DNA from: Rhodospirillum sp047263945
Lineage (GTDB): Bacteria; Pseudomonadota; Alphaproteobacteria; Rhodospirillales; Rhodospirillaceae
Direction: 5' to 3'
Assembly: GCF_047263945.1 (NCBI RefSeq)
Contig: NZ_JBLAVB010000001.1
Location: 310,001 to 374,000 of the forward strand
DNA: 64,000 nucleotides
Shown here: one piece after another, positions 34,501 through 43,074 of the stretch
Layout of the letters: every line of letters starts with the position of its first letter
How positions within the stretch are numbered: the stretch's first letter is position 1
Notes under the pieces: generated by a model
The model's input: the letters and a program-made list of their open reading frames with translations, nothing else
Databases searched by the model: none
What the model was told of the DNA's origin: nothing
Made by a program: the position numbers and the translations under genes

Positions 34501-35955
34501 ATGTGGGGATCGGAAGTGGATTCGGACGAATACCTATTCCTGGAAGAGGATGACTCGCCCACCGATGAATTGGTGGAGGAGGAAGGCTGGAAGGTCCTTA
34601 TCGTCGACGATGATGAGGAAGTGCACCGGCTAACCCGTTTGGTTCTGCGAGACTTCCTGTACCAAAACAGGCGACTCACCTTCCTGTCGGCCCATTCCGG
34701 GGCTGAGGGGGAAGCGGTGTTGCGTGCCAATAGTGATGTGGCCGTCGCGTTTCTCGATGTGGTTATGGAGACCGAGGATGCGGGGTTGCGGTTGGCCCGG
34801 ACAATCCGCGAAGAAATGGGGAATGCCAAGATACGCTTGGTTCTTCGGACCGGCCAACCTGGACAGGCGCCGGAGCAGGAAATTATCCTGCGTTATGACA
34901 TCAACGACTACCGGTCTAAGACCGAACTGACCGAAGCCCGCTTGGTCAGCACCTTGGTGTCTTCCCTGCGTGCCTACCAGCAGGTGGATGCACTGGAAAG
35001 GGAATGGCGGGTTCTGGCAGAAGCCAAGGAGGCTCTGGAAGAGAGGGTCGCCGAACGGACTAGGGAATTGCGGGAGAGCGAGCATCGTTTGCGCTCAATC
35101 CTGGATGCCTCTCTGTTACCGATCCTGGTGGCCAGCGAGGGGGGAGACGCGGTTTATTTCATGAATGATCGCACGGGTGAACTCTTGGGGCTGTCCCAGG
35201 CGGAGGCTCAGAGTCAGGGGCTTAGTGCGATTTGGGTCGATCCCCGGGACGGTGATCGAGTTCTGCGCATGGCGCGGGAAAGGGGCCGCATCCCCGATTG
35301 GGAATGCCGAATGCGAGGGGCTCGGGAGCGGGAGTTCTGGGCTCTGGTTTCGGCGATTCACATGACCTATGAGGGCAAGCCCTCCGTTTTTCTGTCCTTC
35401 AACGATATTTCGGCTCGCAAGGTGATGGAAGAGGACCTCAAGCGCTTGGCCTTGACTGATCCTCTGACCGGGGCAGGGAATCGGCGCATGTTGTTGGACC
35501 GCGGGGGCGAGGAGGTTCGTCGGGCGCGTCGGGAAGGCGCGGTCCTGACGGCGATCATGGTCGACCTGGACCACTTCAAGTCGGTCAATGACACCTTGGG
35601 TCATGCCGCAGGGGACGAAATTCTAAAGGGGATCGCCTCAACAGCGTCTGGCCTTTTGCGTGACGTGGATATTTTCGCGCGCATGGGTGGCGAAGAGTTT
35701 GCCGTCCTTCTCCCCTCTACCACGCTGTCCGAAGGGGCCTCTGTCGCTGAACGAATCCGCGAGAGTTGTGCAAACAAGGTCTTCGCTGGTTTGGGGGTGG
35801 ATAAGCCTTTGACTGTTACGGTGAGTTTGGGTGTGGCATCCCTCGATTTGGCCGATGGGGGCGTTGAGGATCTGTTGATTCGGGCCGATAGTGCCCTTTA
35901 TCGAGCTAAGTCTGGCGGTCGGAACCGCGTGGAAGTTCAGAATAGTACGGATTGA
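34501..35955 (+). CDS. Response-regulator diguanylate cyclase: REC, PAS, GGDEF
   Basis: 484 residues. A receiver domain spans about 30-160 (KVLIVDDDEEVH, phospho-acceptor Asp in VAFLDVVMETEDAG), followed by a coiled coil at about 165-200 (EAKEALEERVAERTRELRES), a PAS domain at about 200-310, and GGDEF at about 320-480 with the active-site GGEEF in FARMGGEEFAVLLP. RDVD precedes it by five residues, a good inhibitory I-site. DPLTGAGNRR opens the GGDEF domain. It should make c-di-GMP under phosphorelay control, with product inhibition. No kinase is adjacent. A GTG at 34516 is an alternative start. Confidence 0.92.
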   Translation: MWGSEVDSDEYLFLEEDDSPTDELVEEEGWKVLIVDDDEEVHRLTRLVLRDFLYQNRRLTFLSAHSGAEGEAVLRANSDVAVAFLDVVMETEDAGLRLARTIREEMGNAKIRLVLRTGQPGQAPEQEIILRYDINDYRSKTELTEARLVSTLVSSLRAYQQVDALEREWRVLAEAKEALEERVAERTRELRESEHRLRSILDASLLPILVASEGGDAVYFMNDRTGELLGLSQAEAQSQGLSAIWVDPRDGDRVLRMARERGRIPDWECRMRGAREREFWALVSAIHMTYEGKPSVFLSFNDISARKVMEEDLKRLALTDPLTGAGNRRMLLDRGGEEVRRARREGAVLTAIMVDLDHFKSVNDTLGHAAGDEILKGIASTASGLLRDVDIFARMGGEEFAVLLPSTTLSEGASVAERIRESCANKVFAGLGVDKPLTVTVSLGVASLDLADGGVEDLLIRADSALYRAKSGGRNRVEVQNSTD

Positions 35956-36011
35956 TAGGGCTTGGCTGGGGTCCCGACGTCTGGCGGCCCCTTCAACGGC
36001 AGGGGAGCGTA

Positions 36012-36160
36012 ATACGAAGCGGCGCGGGGGGAAACCCACGCCGCTTTTATTGTGTGGCGCCTACGCTGCCGCTATGCCCCAAACGCCACGCGCGCTTTAC
36101 CGCGCCGTAAGACGCGGCGGTCACTTGGCCGCTGGCAAAATGCGGTCGCTGTGGCGAACC
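36012..36160. repeat. R1-family repeat, diverged copy 4
   Basis: ATACGAAGCGGCGCGG with GAAACCCACGCCGCTTTT reproduces the R1 first hairpin, here with TTTT after it, 57 bp beyond the diguanylate cyclase stop. The middle is longer and diverged (GCGCCTACGCTGCCGCTATG), and the terminal GCGGT hairpin is incomplete. Confidence 0.7.
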
Positions 36161-36394
36161 CCATGAAACGGGTAGATAAAATTTTTTGCTGATGAGAAAT
36201 GTGACAAATTGCGCACGATGTGCGTTTTTTCTTGGAGGGAGCGCACAAAGCGCGCATATTTCTACTTGGTTACAGGATGGAGGTTGGGTTCAACCGGCAA
36301 CAGATCTTGTCTCTGTGGTGTTTTGCGGTATCCAGGCCCGCTTCAGAATCCGCTTCTGACAAAATAATCCCGAACGGGAAAGGAGCCCCTTTAG
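36161..36394. other. Leader of the small unknown ORF
   Basis: About 230 bp without a gene. An AAAGGAG site about ten bases before 36395 supports that start. Confidence 0.4.
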
Positions 36395-36724
36395 ATGAAC
36401 GCTGTTATTATTTATCCCGCTGTCTACCATGGGGAAACCCGGGTTGTTCACTCAGGGGGCGTAGGTCCGGGGAGCAAGGTCCCGCAGTCGACCTCGGGAT
36501 CTGATATCCGAACGGTCGCACCGCTTCAGGACTTGCGAGAGGCAAGCCTGCACATGGAGCAGGCCTTGGAACAGGTGCGGGATGTGGTGGACCGCCTGAA
36601 TGCCGATCAGGTCCGTGCCGGAGATCAGGCCGCCTGCCTTGGATATCTGAGCGGTGCTTTGAGTGAGCGCATGGGTGACCTGCGCCGGGAAACCGAAAGC
36701 TTTGTCAGTTTCCTAAGGAGCTAG
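36395..36724 (+). CDS. Small protein of unknown function, 3' end formed by an R2 repeat
   Basis: 109 residues starting MNAVIIYPAVYHGETRVVHS after an AAAGGAG ribosome site. The C-terminal half is helical and acidic (LREASLHMEQALEQVRDVVD, DLRRETESFVSFLRS), perhaps a coiled coil. No family recognised. Its stop TAG (36722-36724) lies in the first bases of an R2 element (CTAGAG), so the repeat may have truncated or replaced the original C terminus. Confidence 0.65.
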   Translation: MNAVIIYPAVYHGETRVVHSGGVGPGSKVPQSTSGSDIRTVAPLQDLREASLHMEQALEQVRDVVDRLNADQVRAGDQAACLGYLSGALSERMGDLRRETESFVSFLRS

Positions 36725-36847
36725 AGTATTCCGAGATCAAGTATGGGTCGCTTTGTGACCAAACTTGGCCTCGAAGAGACTCTAAAACCAATAGAATGAG
36801 AGTGAAACGGCATCAGCTTGAGTCAAGCTGATGCCGTTTCACTCTAG
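36721..36847. repeat. R2-family repeat, full copy in reverse orientation
   Basis: Bounded by CTAGAG at 36721 and CTCTAG at 36842-36847. One half is the GAGATCAAGTATGGGTCGC / GACCAAACTTGGCCTC pairing; the other half is a perfect inverted repeat with 22-bp arms at 36800-36844 (GAGTGAAACGGCATCAGC arm). It lies between the small ORF and msrB, which converge, so the hairpin may terminate both. Confidence 0.88.
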
Positions 36848-36880
36848 AAGATCCGAAGGCAGAGTCCGGAAGGGGAGGTT

Positions 36881-37318
36881 CTATTCCCCTTCCGCGTTAC
36901 CTTGTGCTTCGAAAGCCAGCGCGACACCATTGATACAATAGCGTTTTCCTGTGGGTTCGGGCCCATCATCAAAGACATGCCCCAGGTGCCCGTTACATTG
37001 GGCGCAGTGGATTTCGGTGCGTGGATAAATCAGCTTGAAATCGGTATCAGTGCCCAAGGCTTGCCCTTCGATGGGGCGGCTGAAGCTGGGCCATCCCGAT
37101 CCACTGTCGTACTTATCAGCGGTCTTGAACAGGGGCGCACCACATCCGGCGCAATGGAAGACACCCGGGCGTTTTTCGTCGTTCAAGGGACTCTGCCAAG
37201 CCGGTTCCGTGCCATGCCGACGGAGGACTCGGAACTGGTCGCCAGTTAAGGCATTGCGCCAATCTTCTTCGGACATGGTCTTGGGGGAGGTGGTCTTGGG
37301 GGCACTCATCTCACTCAC
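36881..37318 (-). CDS. msrB: Peptide-methionine (R)-S-oxide reductase MsrB
   Basis: 145 residues. Zn ligands CAGC and CAQC, core SGSGWPSF, HLGHVFDDGP, and the catalytic Cys in RYCINGVAL. A single-domain MsrB of normal length, with no signal peptide (cytosolic). It reduces the R-diastereomer of methionine sulfoxide in proteins using thioredoxin. It converges on the small ORF at 36395 across an R2 element. Confidence 0.95.
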   Translation of the reverse strand: MSEMSAPKTTSPKTMSEEDWRNALTGDQFRVLRRHGTEPAWQSPLNDEKRPGVFHCAGCGAPLFKTADKYDSGSGWPSFSRPIEGQALGTDTDFKLIYPRTEIHCAQCNGHLGHVFDDGPEPTGKRYCINGVALAFEAQGNAEGE

Positions 37319-37589
37319 CGTCCTTTTCTTCTTCTTCCCGTCATGGCGGATCCATTGATCCCTCGGGAGCCATGTGGGGCTGATAAGGGGGGCTGTCCAG
37401 GGGCTGCGTGCGTTGGATGACTCACCGCTCAGGGTGAAAGGAAGGTTTCGGACGGGAAATGGACTGAAACAAAAATTTTACTGCGGCGCAGTGGGGAGGC
37501 TGGTCACCATCCCCATTTTTGATTATGAATGGAAAGTTACGTGATCGTTTCGTATCCGTCTCTCCGTTCCATTTTTTCCCTCTCCGGAC

Positions 37590-39173
37590 ATGCCTTCGTC
37601 CCACAACCCAGGCTTTGATCCCATGGCGCAAGATCGGACTGACCCCCGCCTCGTGTTGCGCGGAATCGTTAAACGATTTCCCGGTGTTCTCGCCAATGAC
37701 CGAGTGGATCTGGAGATCTACCCGGGCGAGATCCATGCCCTTCTGGGTGAGAACGGTGCAGGCAAGAGTACCTTGGTGAAAATCATCCACGGCGTTCTGG
37801 CTGCGGACGAGGGCGAGATCCGGTGGGAGGGTAAATCCGTTGCCCCCCGCACCCCGGCGGAGGCCCGGGCCCTTGGCGTGGGCATGGTGTTTCAGCATTT
37901 CTCCCTGTTCGATTCCCTGACCGTCGCGGAAAATGTTCAGCTCGCCATGGACGGCGCCCGGGATTTGGCCGCCATCGCTACGCGAGTGCGGGACGTCTCG
38001 GCCCATTATGGTCTGTCCATTGATCCGGAGCGGCATGTCCACGATTTGGCCGTGGGCGAGCGGCAGCGGGTGGAAATCGTCCGCTGCCTGATGCAGAACC
38101 CGCGCCTGTTGATCATGGACGAACCCACAAGCGTGCTCACCCCCCAGGAAGCCGAGGACCTGTTCAAGGTCCTGCGCCGCTTGGCCGACGAGGGGGTCTC
38201 AGTCCTGTATATATCCCATAAACTGGAGGAAATCCGTGTCCTTTGCCACAAGGCGACGGTTCTGCGGGCGGGACGGGTGGTGGGAACCCAAGATCCCGGC
38301 AGCTGTTCGTCCCAGGATCTCGCCAGGATGATGATCGGTGATGACTTGGCTGTCCTGGAGCGTCGCGCGCCTAAGATCGCTGGCGCGATGCGGCTCAAAG
38401 TGGACAACCTGTCCATGGCATCGGATACGCCTCACGGGGTGGATCTGCGCCATGTTTCCCTCGACGTGGCCGCTGGAGAGATTCTGGGCATCGCCGGCGT
38501 GGCGGGCAACGGCCAGAACCTCCTGCTGGCGGCCCTGTCCGGCGAAACTCACGCTGCCCGGGGCGATGCCATCCGCATCGAAGGCAAGCCCGTGGGGCAT
38601 CTGGGGCCCCGGGAACGTCGGGAGCTGGGCTTGGCCGTGGTCCCGGAGGAACGTCTGGGCCGGGGTACTGTGCCGGAACTCTCCCTGGCCGATAACGCTT
38701 TGCTTTCGAGCTATGGCCAAGGGGAGTTGGTCACCCGCGGTTTTGTCGACCATGGGCGTTCCCATGGCCTGGCCGAGCGCATCATCGCGTTGTTCGGTGT
38801 CCGTGCCGTGGGCGCCAAGGCTGCCGCCCGCAGCCTATCGGGTGGCAACCTCCAAAAATTCATCATTGGCCGGGAAATCCTGCAGAATCCCACTCTTTTG
38901 GTTGCCAGTCAGCCCACCTGGGGTGTGGACGCCGGCGCGGCTGCGGCCATTCATCGGGCGTTGCTCGACCTGCGGGACAAGGGGGCGGGGGTTCTGGTTA
39001 TCAGCCAGGACCTGGACGAGTTGTTCGCCATTTCCGACCGTATCGCCGTCATTTGTGCGGGACGCCTGTCCGAGGCCCGTCCCGCCCACGAGGCCACCCT
39101 GGAGCAGGTGGGGCTGATGATGGGTGGTCTGTTCGACCCGCCGGATATGGGCGCAAGGGAGGTTTCATCATGA
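37590..39173 (+). CDS. BMP-type ABC transporter ATPase (purine nucleoside family)
   Basis: 527 residues. Two ABC modules as in NupA/YufO: Walker A GENGAGKST near residue 53, with VGERQRVEIVRCLMQNPRLL and MDEPTSVL in the first, and a second module with degenerate GVAGNGQN and intact LSGGNLQKFIIGREI. It energises the two permeases downstream. The start is uncertain: the ATG at 37623 (MAQDRTD) is also possible and neither has a strong ribosome site. It overlaps the next gene by 4 bp (ATGA). Confidence 0.9.
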   Translation: MPSSHNPGFDPMAQDRTDPRLVLRGIVKRFPGVLANDRVDLEIYPGEIHALLGENGAGKSTLVKIIHGVLAADEGEIRWEGKSVAPRTPAEARALGVGMVFQHFSLFDSLTVAENVQLAMDGARDLAAIATRVRDVSAHYGLSIDPERHVHDLAVGERQRVEIVRCLMQNPRLLIMDEPTSVLTPQEAEDLFKVLRRLADEGVSVLYISHKLEEIRVLCHKATVLRAGRVVGTQDPGSCSSQDLARMMIGDDLAVLERRAPKIAGAMRLKVDNLSMASDTPHGVDLRHVSLDVAAGEILGIAGVAGNGQNLLLAALSGETHAARGDAIRIEGKPVGHLGPRERRELGLAVVPEERLGRGTVPELSLADNALLSSYGQGELVTRGFVDHGRSHGLAERIIALFGVRAVGAKAAARSLSGGNLQKFIIGREILQNPTLLVASQPTWGVDAGAAAAIHRALLDLRDKGAGVLVISQDLDELFAISDRIAVICAGRLSEARPAHEATLEQVGLMMGGLFDPPDMGAREVSS

Positions 39174-40267
39174 GCAGCCGATCCGTCGGATTCATCTCCC
39201 TGGAGCCCAGGGCCCATGCCTCGCGGCAATGGGTTTGGGGGGCGCCTCTGTTGGCGGTGGTTCTTACCCTCTTCGTTGGCGCGATCCTGTTCGCCGCCCT
39301 GGGCAAGGATCCTATCGCCGCTTTAATTGGTTTTTTCATCACCCCTCTGACCACGGCTTATGGATTGGCAGAGTTGGGGGTGAAAGCGGCTCCCCTGGCC
39401 ATGATTGCGGTTGGTCTGGCCGTCGGCTTCCGGGCCAACGTTTGGAACATCGGCGCTGAGGGCCAATTGACCATGGGCGCGATCGTGGCCGGAGGGTTCG
39501 TCCTGTCGGTCAATCACCTGAGCGGTTTTTGGATCCTACCCCTGGCCGTGGTGTTCGGCGCCCTGGGGGGAGCGCTCTGGGCGGCCATCCCCGCTTGGTT
39601 GCGCATCCGCTTCAACGCCAACGAGATCCTGACCAGTTTGATGCTCACCTATGTGGCCGAACTGCTGCTGAACTGGCTGGTTCATGGTCCCTGGCGTGAC
39701 CCCGCAGGGTTTAACTTTCCGGAAAGCGAAGTCTTTAGCGCCTCCGCCACGCTGCCACTCCTGTGGGCAGGGACGCGTCTACACCTGGGCGTGGTCATTG
39801 CCGTTGTCGCGGTTCTGGCGATCTGGCTGCTGTTGAGCCGGTCCTTTCTGGGCTTCCAGGTGAAGGTCATGGGACTCGCGCCCAAGGCCGGAGCCTATGC
39901 CGGATTTAGCCTGAGCCGGGTGGTCTGGATCGTTTTGCCCCTGTCCGGTGCCCTGGCCGGAATGGCTGGCTTCTTCGAAGTGGCCGGACCCATTGGTCAG
40001 TTGCAGCCATCGATCAGCCCTGGGTATGGTTTCACTGCGATCATTGTCGCCTTTCTTGGGCGGTTGCATCCGGTGGGGATTCTCTTCGCCGCCTGTTTCA
40101 TGGCCTTGACCTACCTGGGCGGCGAAAGTGTGCAAATGTTCATGGGATTGCCCTTGGCCGTGACCGGTCTATTCCAGGGCATGATTCTGTTCTTTTTGTT
40201 GGGCGCCGATGTGCTGATCCGCTTCCGGATTCGCATCGGTTCCCCCCGTCCGGGAAAGGTCGCCTAA
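39170..40267 (+). CDS. BMP-type ABC transporter permease 1
   Basis: 365 residues from the ATG at 39170, overlapping the ATPase stop. It is hydrophobic throughout (about 9-10 helices) with the BPD_transp_2 core FRANVWNIGAEGQLTMGAI and the FNANEILTSLMLTYVAELLL segment typical of the YufP/NupP branch. It forms the membrane channel with permease 2, likely for purine nucleosides or related compounds (family inference). Confidence 0.9.
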   Translation: MSSRSVGFISLEPRAHASRQWVWGAPLLAVVLTLFVGAILFAALGKDPIAALIGFFITPLTTAYGLAELGVKAAPLAMIAVGLAVGFRANVWNIGAEGQLTMGAIVAGGFVLSVNHLSGFWILPLAVVFGALGGALWAAIPAWLRIRFNANEILTSLMLTYVAELLLNWLVHGPWRDPAGFNFPESEVFSASATLPLLWAGTRLHLGVVIAVVAVLAIWLLLSRSFLGFQVKVMGLAPKAGAYAGFSLSRVVWIVLPLSGALAGMAGFFEVAGPIGQLQPSISPGYGFTAIIVAFLGRLHPVGILFAACFMALTYLGGESVQMFMGLPLAVTGLFQGMILFFLLGADVLIRFRIRIGSPRPGKVA

Positions 40268-40268
40268 G

Positions 40269-41201
40269 ATGGAGATGGATTTGGGAACAACCGTCGCCAT
40301 CGCTACCGCCATGGCCCGGGCCGCCACGCCGCTCGCCCTGGCAGCCGTTGGCGAATTGGTGAGCGAGAAGTCGGGTGTCTTGAACCTGGGCGTTGAGGGC
40401 ATGATGCTGGTGGGGGCGGTGTCCGCCTTCGCCGTCACCGCGACCACGGGCAATCCGGTCTTGGGCATGGCTGTGGCCATGGCTACAGGCATGCTGATGG
40501 CTCTGCTCTTTGGCTTCCTCACCCTCGGGCTGATGGCCAATCAGGTGGCCACGGGGCTGGCCCTGACTATTTTCGGTGTGGGCCTGTCGGCCTTTCTCGG
40601 CAAGGGCTTCGTCGGCACGCCCTTGCCGGGCCTGCCTAAGCTGGATATCCCCTTTCTGTCCGATATTCCCCTGATCGGTCCGGTTTTCTTCGGGCAGGAT
40701 CCCCTTGTCTATGTCAGTGTGGCCATTATCGCGGCGGTGTCCTGGTTCCTGAACCATACCCGAGGCGGCCTGATTTTGCGGGCGGTGGGCGAAAACCACG
40801 ATGCTGCACATGCGATTGGTCATGGTGTCATCGCCACCCGGTATCAGGCCGTGTTGTTCGGTGGTGCCATGAGTGGGTTGGCCGGTGCCTATCTGTCCCT
40901 GGTCTACACCCCCATGTGGATCGAGAACATGAGTGCCGGGCGGGGTTGGATTGCCTTGGCTCTGGTGGTGTTCGCCACCTGGAAGCCCTGGCGTGTCCTG
41001 CTGGGTGCCTATCTGTTTGGTGGGGTGACCATCGCGCAACTTCATGTACAGGGCATGGGGGTGAACATCCCGAGTCAATTGATGTCCATGTTGCCCTATC
41101 TGGCGACCATTCTGGTTTTGGTGCTGATTTCCCGGGATGCGACCCGCATTCGCTTGAACGCACCCGCTTGCCTTGGCAAGCTGTTCCATCCGGAGCGGTG
41201 A
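40269..41201 (+). CDS. BMP-type ABC transporter permease 2
   Basis: 310 residues, starting 1 bp after permease 1. The BPD_transp_2 family core is EKSGVLNLGVEGMMLVGA (YufQ/NupQ branch), with LILRAVGENHDAAHAIGHGV later. Its last codons (FHPER, stop at 41199-41201) lie in the first unit of a 26-bp tandem repeat, which could have altered the extreme C terminus. Confidence 0.9.
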   Translation: MEMDLGTTVAIATAMARAATPLALAAVGELVSEKSGVLNLGVEGMMLVGAVSAFAVTATTGNPVLGMAVAMATGMLMALLFGFLTLGLMANQVATGLALTIFGVGLSAFLGKGFVGTPLPGLPKLDIPFLSDIPLIGPVFFGQDPLVYVSVAIIAAVSWFLNHTRGGLILRAVGENHDAAHAIGHGVIATRYQAVLFGGAMSGLAGAYLSLVYTPMWIENMSAGRGWIALALVVFATWKPWRVLLGAYLFGGVTIAQLHVQGMGVNIPSQLMSMLPYLATILVLVLISRDATRIRLNAPACLGKLFHPER

Positions 41202-41293
41202 CAGGTCACCGGGGGCCGGAGCGGTGACAGGTCACCGGGGGCCGGAGCGGTGACAGGTCACCGGGGGCCGGAGCGGTGACACGCCATCGGGGG
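41190..41293. repeat. 26-bp tandem repeat between permease 2 and the binding-protein gene
   Basis: Three perfect and one degenerate unit of CCGGAGCGGTGACAGGTCAC plus CGGGGG; a fifth begins at 41294 and breaks off. Each intact unit contains the dyad GGTGAC-AG-GTCACC. The array starts in the last codons of permease 2 and ends about 80 bp before the GTG of the binding-protein gene. It may shape or stabilise the operon mRNA. Confidence 0.95.
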
Positions 41294-41380
41294 CCGGAGC
41301 GGTGGAACGTCTCAGGAACAGGTCTTGCCTATTGTCATGCTTTCTTCTTCGCCGCTTTATTGACTGAAAGGATTTGCGAC

Positions 41381-42460
41381 GTGACCATTTCGACCAAACG
41401 AGTGTTCGCTGCGGTGGCTTTGGCTGCCGGTTTGGCGACCGGCGCGGCCCAAGCCGCCGACCCCGTGAAGGTGGGTTTCATCTATGTCGGTCCCATTGGG
41501 GATCACGGATGGTCCTATCAGCACGATCAGGGTCGCTTGGCCGTTGAGGAGGCCCTGGGCGATCAGGTTGAGACATCCTACGTGGAAAGCGTGCAGGAAG
41601 GCGCCGATGCCGAACGGGTGATTCGCCAGTACGCCGCAAACGGCTATGACCTGATCTTTACCACGTCCTTCGGCTTCATGAATCCAACCCTGAAGGTGGC
41701 CCAGCAGTTTCCAGATGTGAAGTTCGAACACGCTACGGGCTACAAGCGTGCTGACAACATGTCCACCTATGCGGCCCGCTTCTACGAGGGCCGCTACGTG
41801 ATCGGCACCATCGCGGGGCTGATGACCAAGTCCAATATCGTGGGCTACATCGGGTCTTTCCCCATTCCGGAAGTGGTGCGCGGCATCGACGCCTTTACCC
41901 TGGGCCTGCGGGCGGTCAATCCCAAGGCGACCGTCAAGGTCATCTGGGTGAACTCCTGGTATGATCCAGGCAAAGAAAGGGAAGCCGCTGAGACCCTGAT
42001 TGCCCAGGGTGCCGACATCCTGTCCCAGCATACAGATAGCCCCGCGCCAATCCAGGTGGCTGAGGAGAAAGGGATCTATGCCTTTGGCCAAGCTTCGGAT
42101 ATGAGCCGCTTCGGGCCCAAGGCCCAGTTGACAGCCATCGTCGACAACTGGCGGAACTACTACATTGATCGGACGAAGGCCGTCATTGACGGGACTTGGA
42201 AGTCCGAAGATACCTGGGGCGGTCTCGCCTCCGATATGGTTCACATCGCCGACTATAACTCGGAAGTCCCCGTGGACGTGGTCGCCAAGGCCGAAGATGT
42301 TCGCGAGGCGATCATTGCCGGAACCCTGCAGCCTTTCGCTGGCCCCATCAAGAACCAAGCCGGAGAGATCGTCGTCCCCGAGGGTGAAACCCTGTCCGAC
42401 GAAAAGCTCTTGTCCATGGACTGGTACGTGGACGGTGTTCAGGGCGAGCTGCCCAAATAG
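41381..42460 (+). CDS. BMP-family (PnrA-like) ABC transporter substrate-binding protein
   Basis: 359 residues from a GTG at 41381 with AAAGGA nine bases upstream. Signal peptide ends near AAQAADP (not a lipobox, so probably free periplasmic). Bmp core: KVGFIYVGPIGDHGWSYQHDQG, IFTTSFGFMNPTLKVAQQFP, and WYDPGKEREAAETLIAQGADIL. PnrA-like proteins bind purine nucleosides; some alphaproteobacterial members may bind other purines or cofactors. It is the last gene of the operon and is followed by a strong terminator. Confidence 0.92.
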   Translation: MTISTKRVFAAVALAAGLATGAAQAADPVKVGFIYVGPIGDHGWSYQHDQGRLAVEEALGDQVETSYVESVQEGADAERVIRQYAANGYDLIFTTSFGFMNPTLKVAQQFPDVKFEHATGYKRADNMSTYAARFYEGRYVIGTIAGLMTKSNIVGYIGSFPIPEVVRGIDAFTLGLRAVNPKATVKVIWVNSWYDPGKEREAAETLIAQGADILSQHTDSPAPIQVAEEKGIYAFGQASDMSRFGPKAQLTAIVDNWRNYYIDRTKAVIDGTWKSEDTWGGLASDMVHIADYNSEVPVDVVAKAEDVREAIIAGTLQPFAGPIKNQAGEIVVPEGETLSDEKLLSMDWYVDGVQGELPK

Positions 42461-42495
42461 GACCGGTTTCCCCAGTCCTTGAATAGAGACCTGAG

Positions 42496-42528
42496 AACAC
42501 CCCCTTTCGAATGCGGAGGGGGTGTTTT
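42496..42528 (+). terminator. Rho-independent terminator of the BMP operon
   Basis: Stem AACACCCCC / GGGGGTGTT with loop TTTCGAATGCGGA and trailing TT, then GCTTTTTAAA. It lies 35 bp after the substrate-binding gene stop. Confidence 0.85.
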
Positions 42529-42544
42529 GCTTTTTAAAGCACGT

Positions 42545-42705
42545 AAGATTCAGTTTGCCCCTTGGAAGATTCTGAGCTTTGCCAAGACCGCAAAAGGTTG
42601 CGGATCCTTTGACCTCAAACGGGGGGCCGGGGCCTCAGGCCCCGGTTGGGGGGCGGGGTAAAGCCCTGCGTTTTTCGGTTCTTCAAGGAGACAGAGTATA
42701 AACAT
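42545..42705. mobile_element. R4 MITE-like element, partial or diverged copy
   Basis: GACCGCAAAAGGTTGCGGATC and GGGGCCTCAGGCCCC with a GGGGCGGGGTA edge match the R4 at 19592. The right end TTCAAGGAGACAGAGTATAA matches an R4 end at about 47120, read as CAAGGACACAGTGTATA. The left end is not clear. Confidence 0.6.
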
Positions 42706-43074
42706 ATGGCACAGGTAGGGGAGTGTCCTCCGCTTGGTCGAAAATCCGCATGGGTAGGAATGACCTCCATCGATGGAAAATCACATGCGAATCGATTTAT
42801 GAGAAGTCCAGGCGAAAAAATTCACGCACCCGAAACAACAGGGGATTGCCTGAAAATTAAGCGTGAACTCTTTTATGGAAATTTCTTAATCACCTCATAT
42901 TGAGAAATAATCATTCCATTTGAAAGTTGTGGTTATCCATTGGCAGTGGATCACGGTAACCGGAATATGTGTTCAAAAAGAGGAAAGCTGGGCGACAGGA
43001 ACTCGGTACCTCTATAGCCGGTCATATAAGACCCTTTTCATGAACGCGATGACGCTCTTTTGATGGGGAAATCC
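42706..43074. other. Intergenic region before the chemoreceptor gene
   Basis: About 370 bp. A 65-residue frame (ATG at 42706) has no ribosome site and no recognised domain, so it is not called. The rest probably holds the chemoreceptor promoter; no clear site seen. Confidence 0.35.

Noticed and set aside
42706..42903. 65-codon small ORF
   Set aside because: No ribosome site, no domain, and it begins at an R4 edge.
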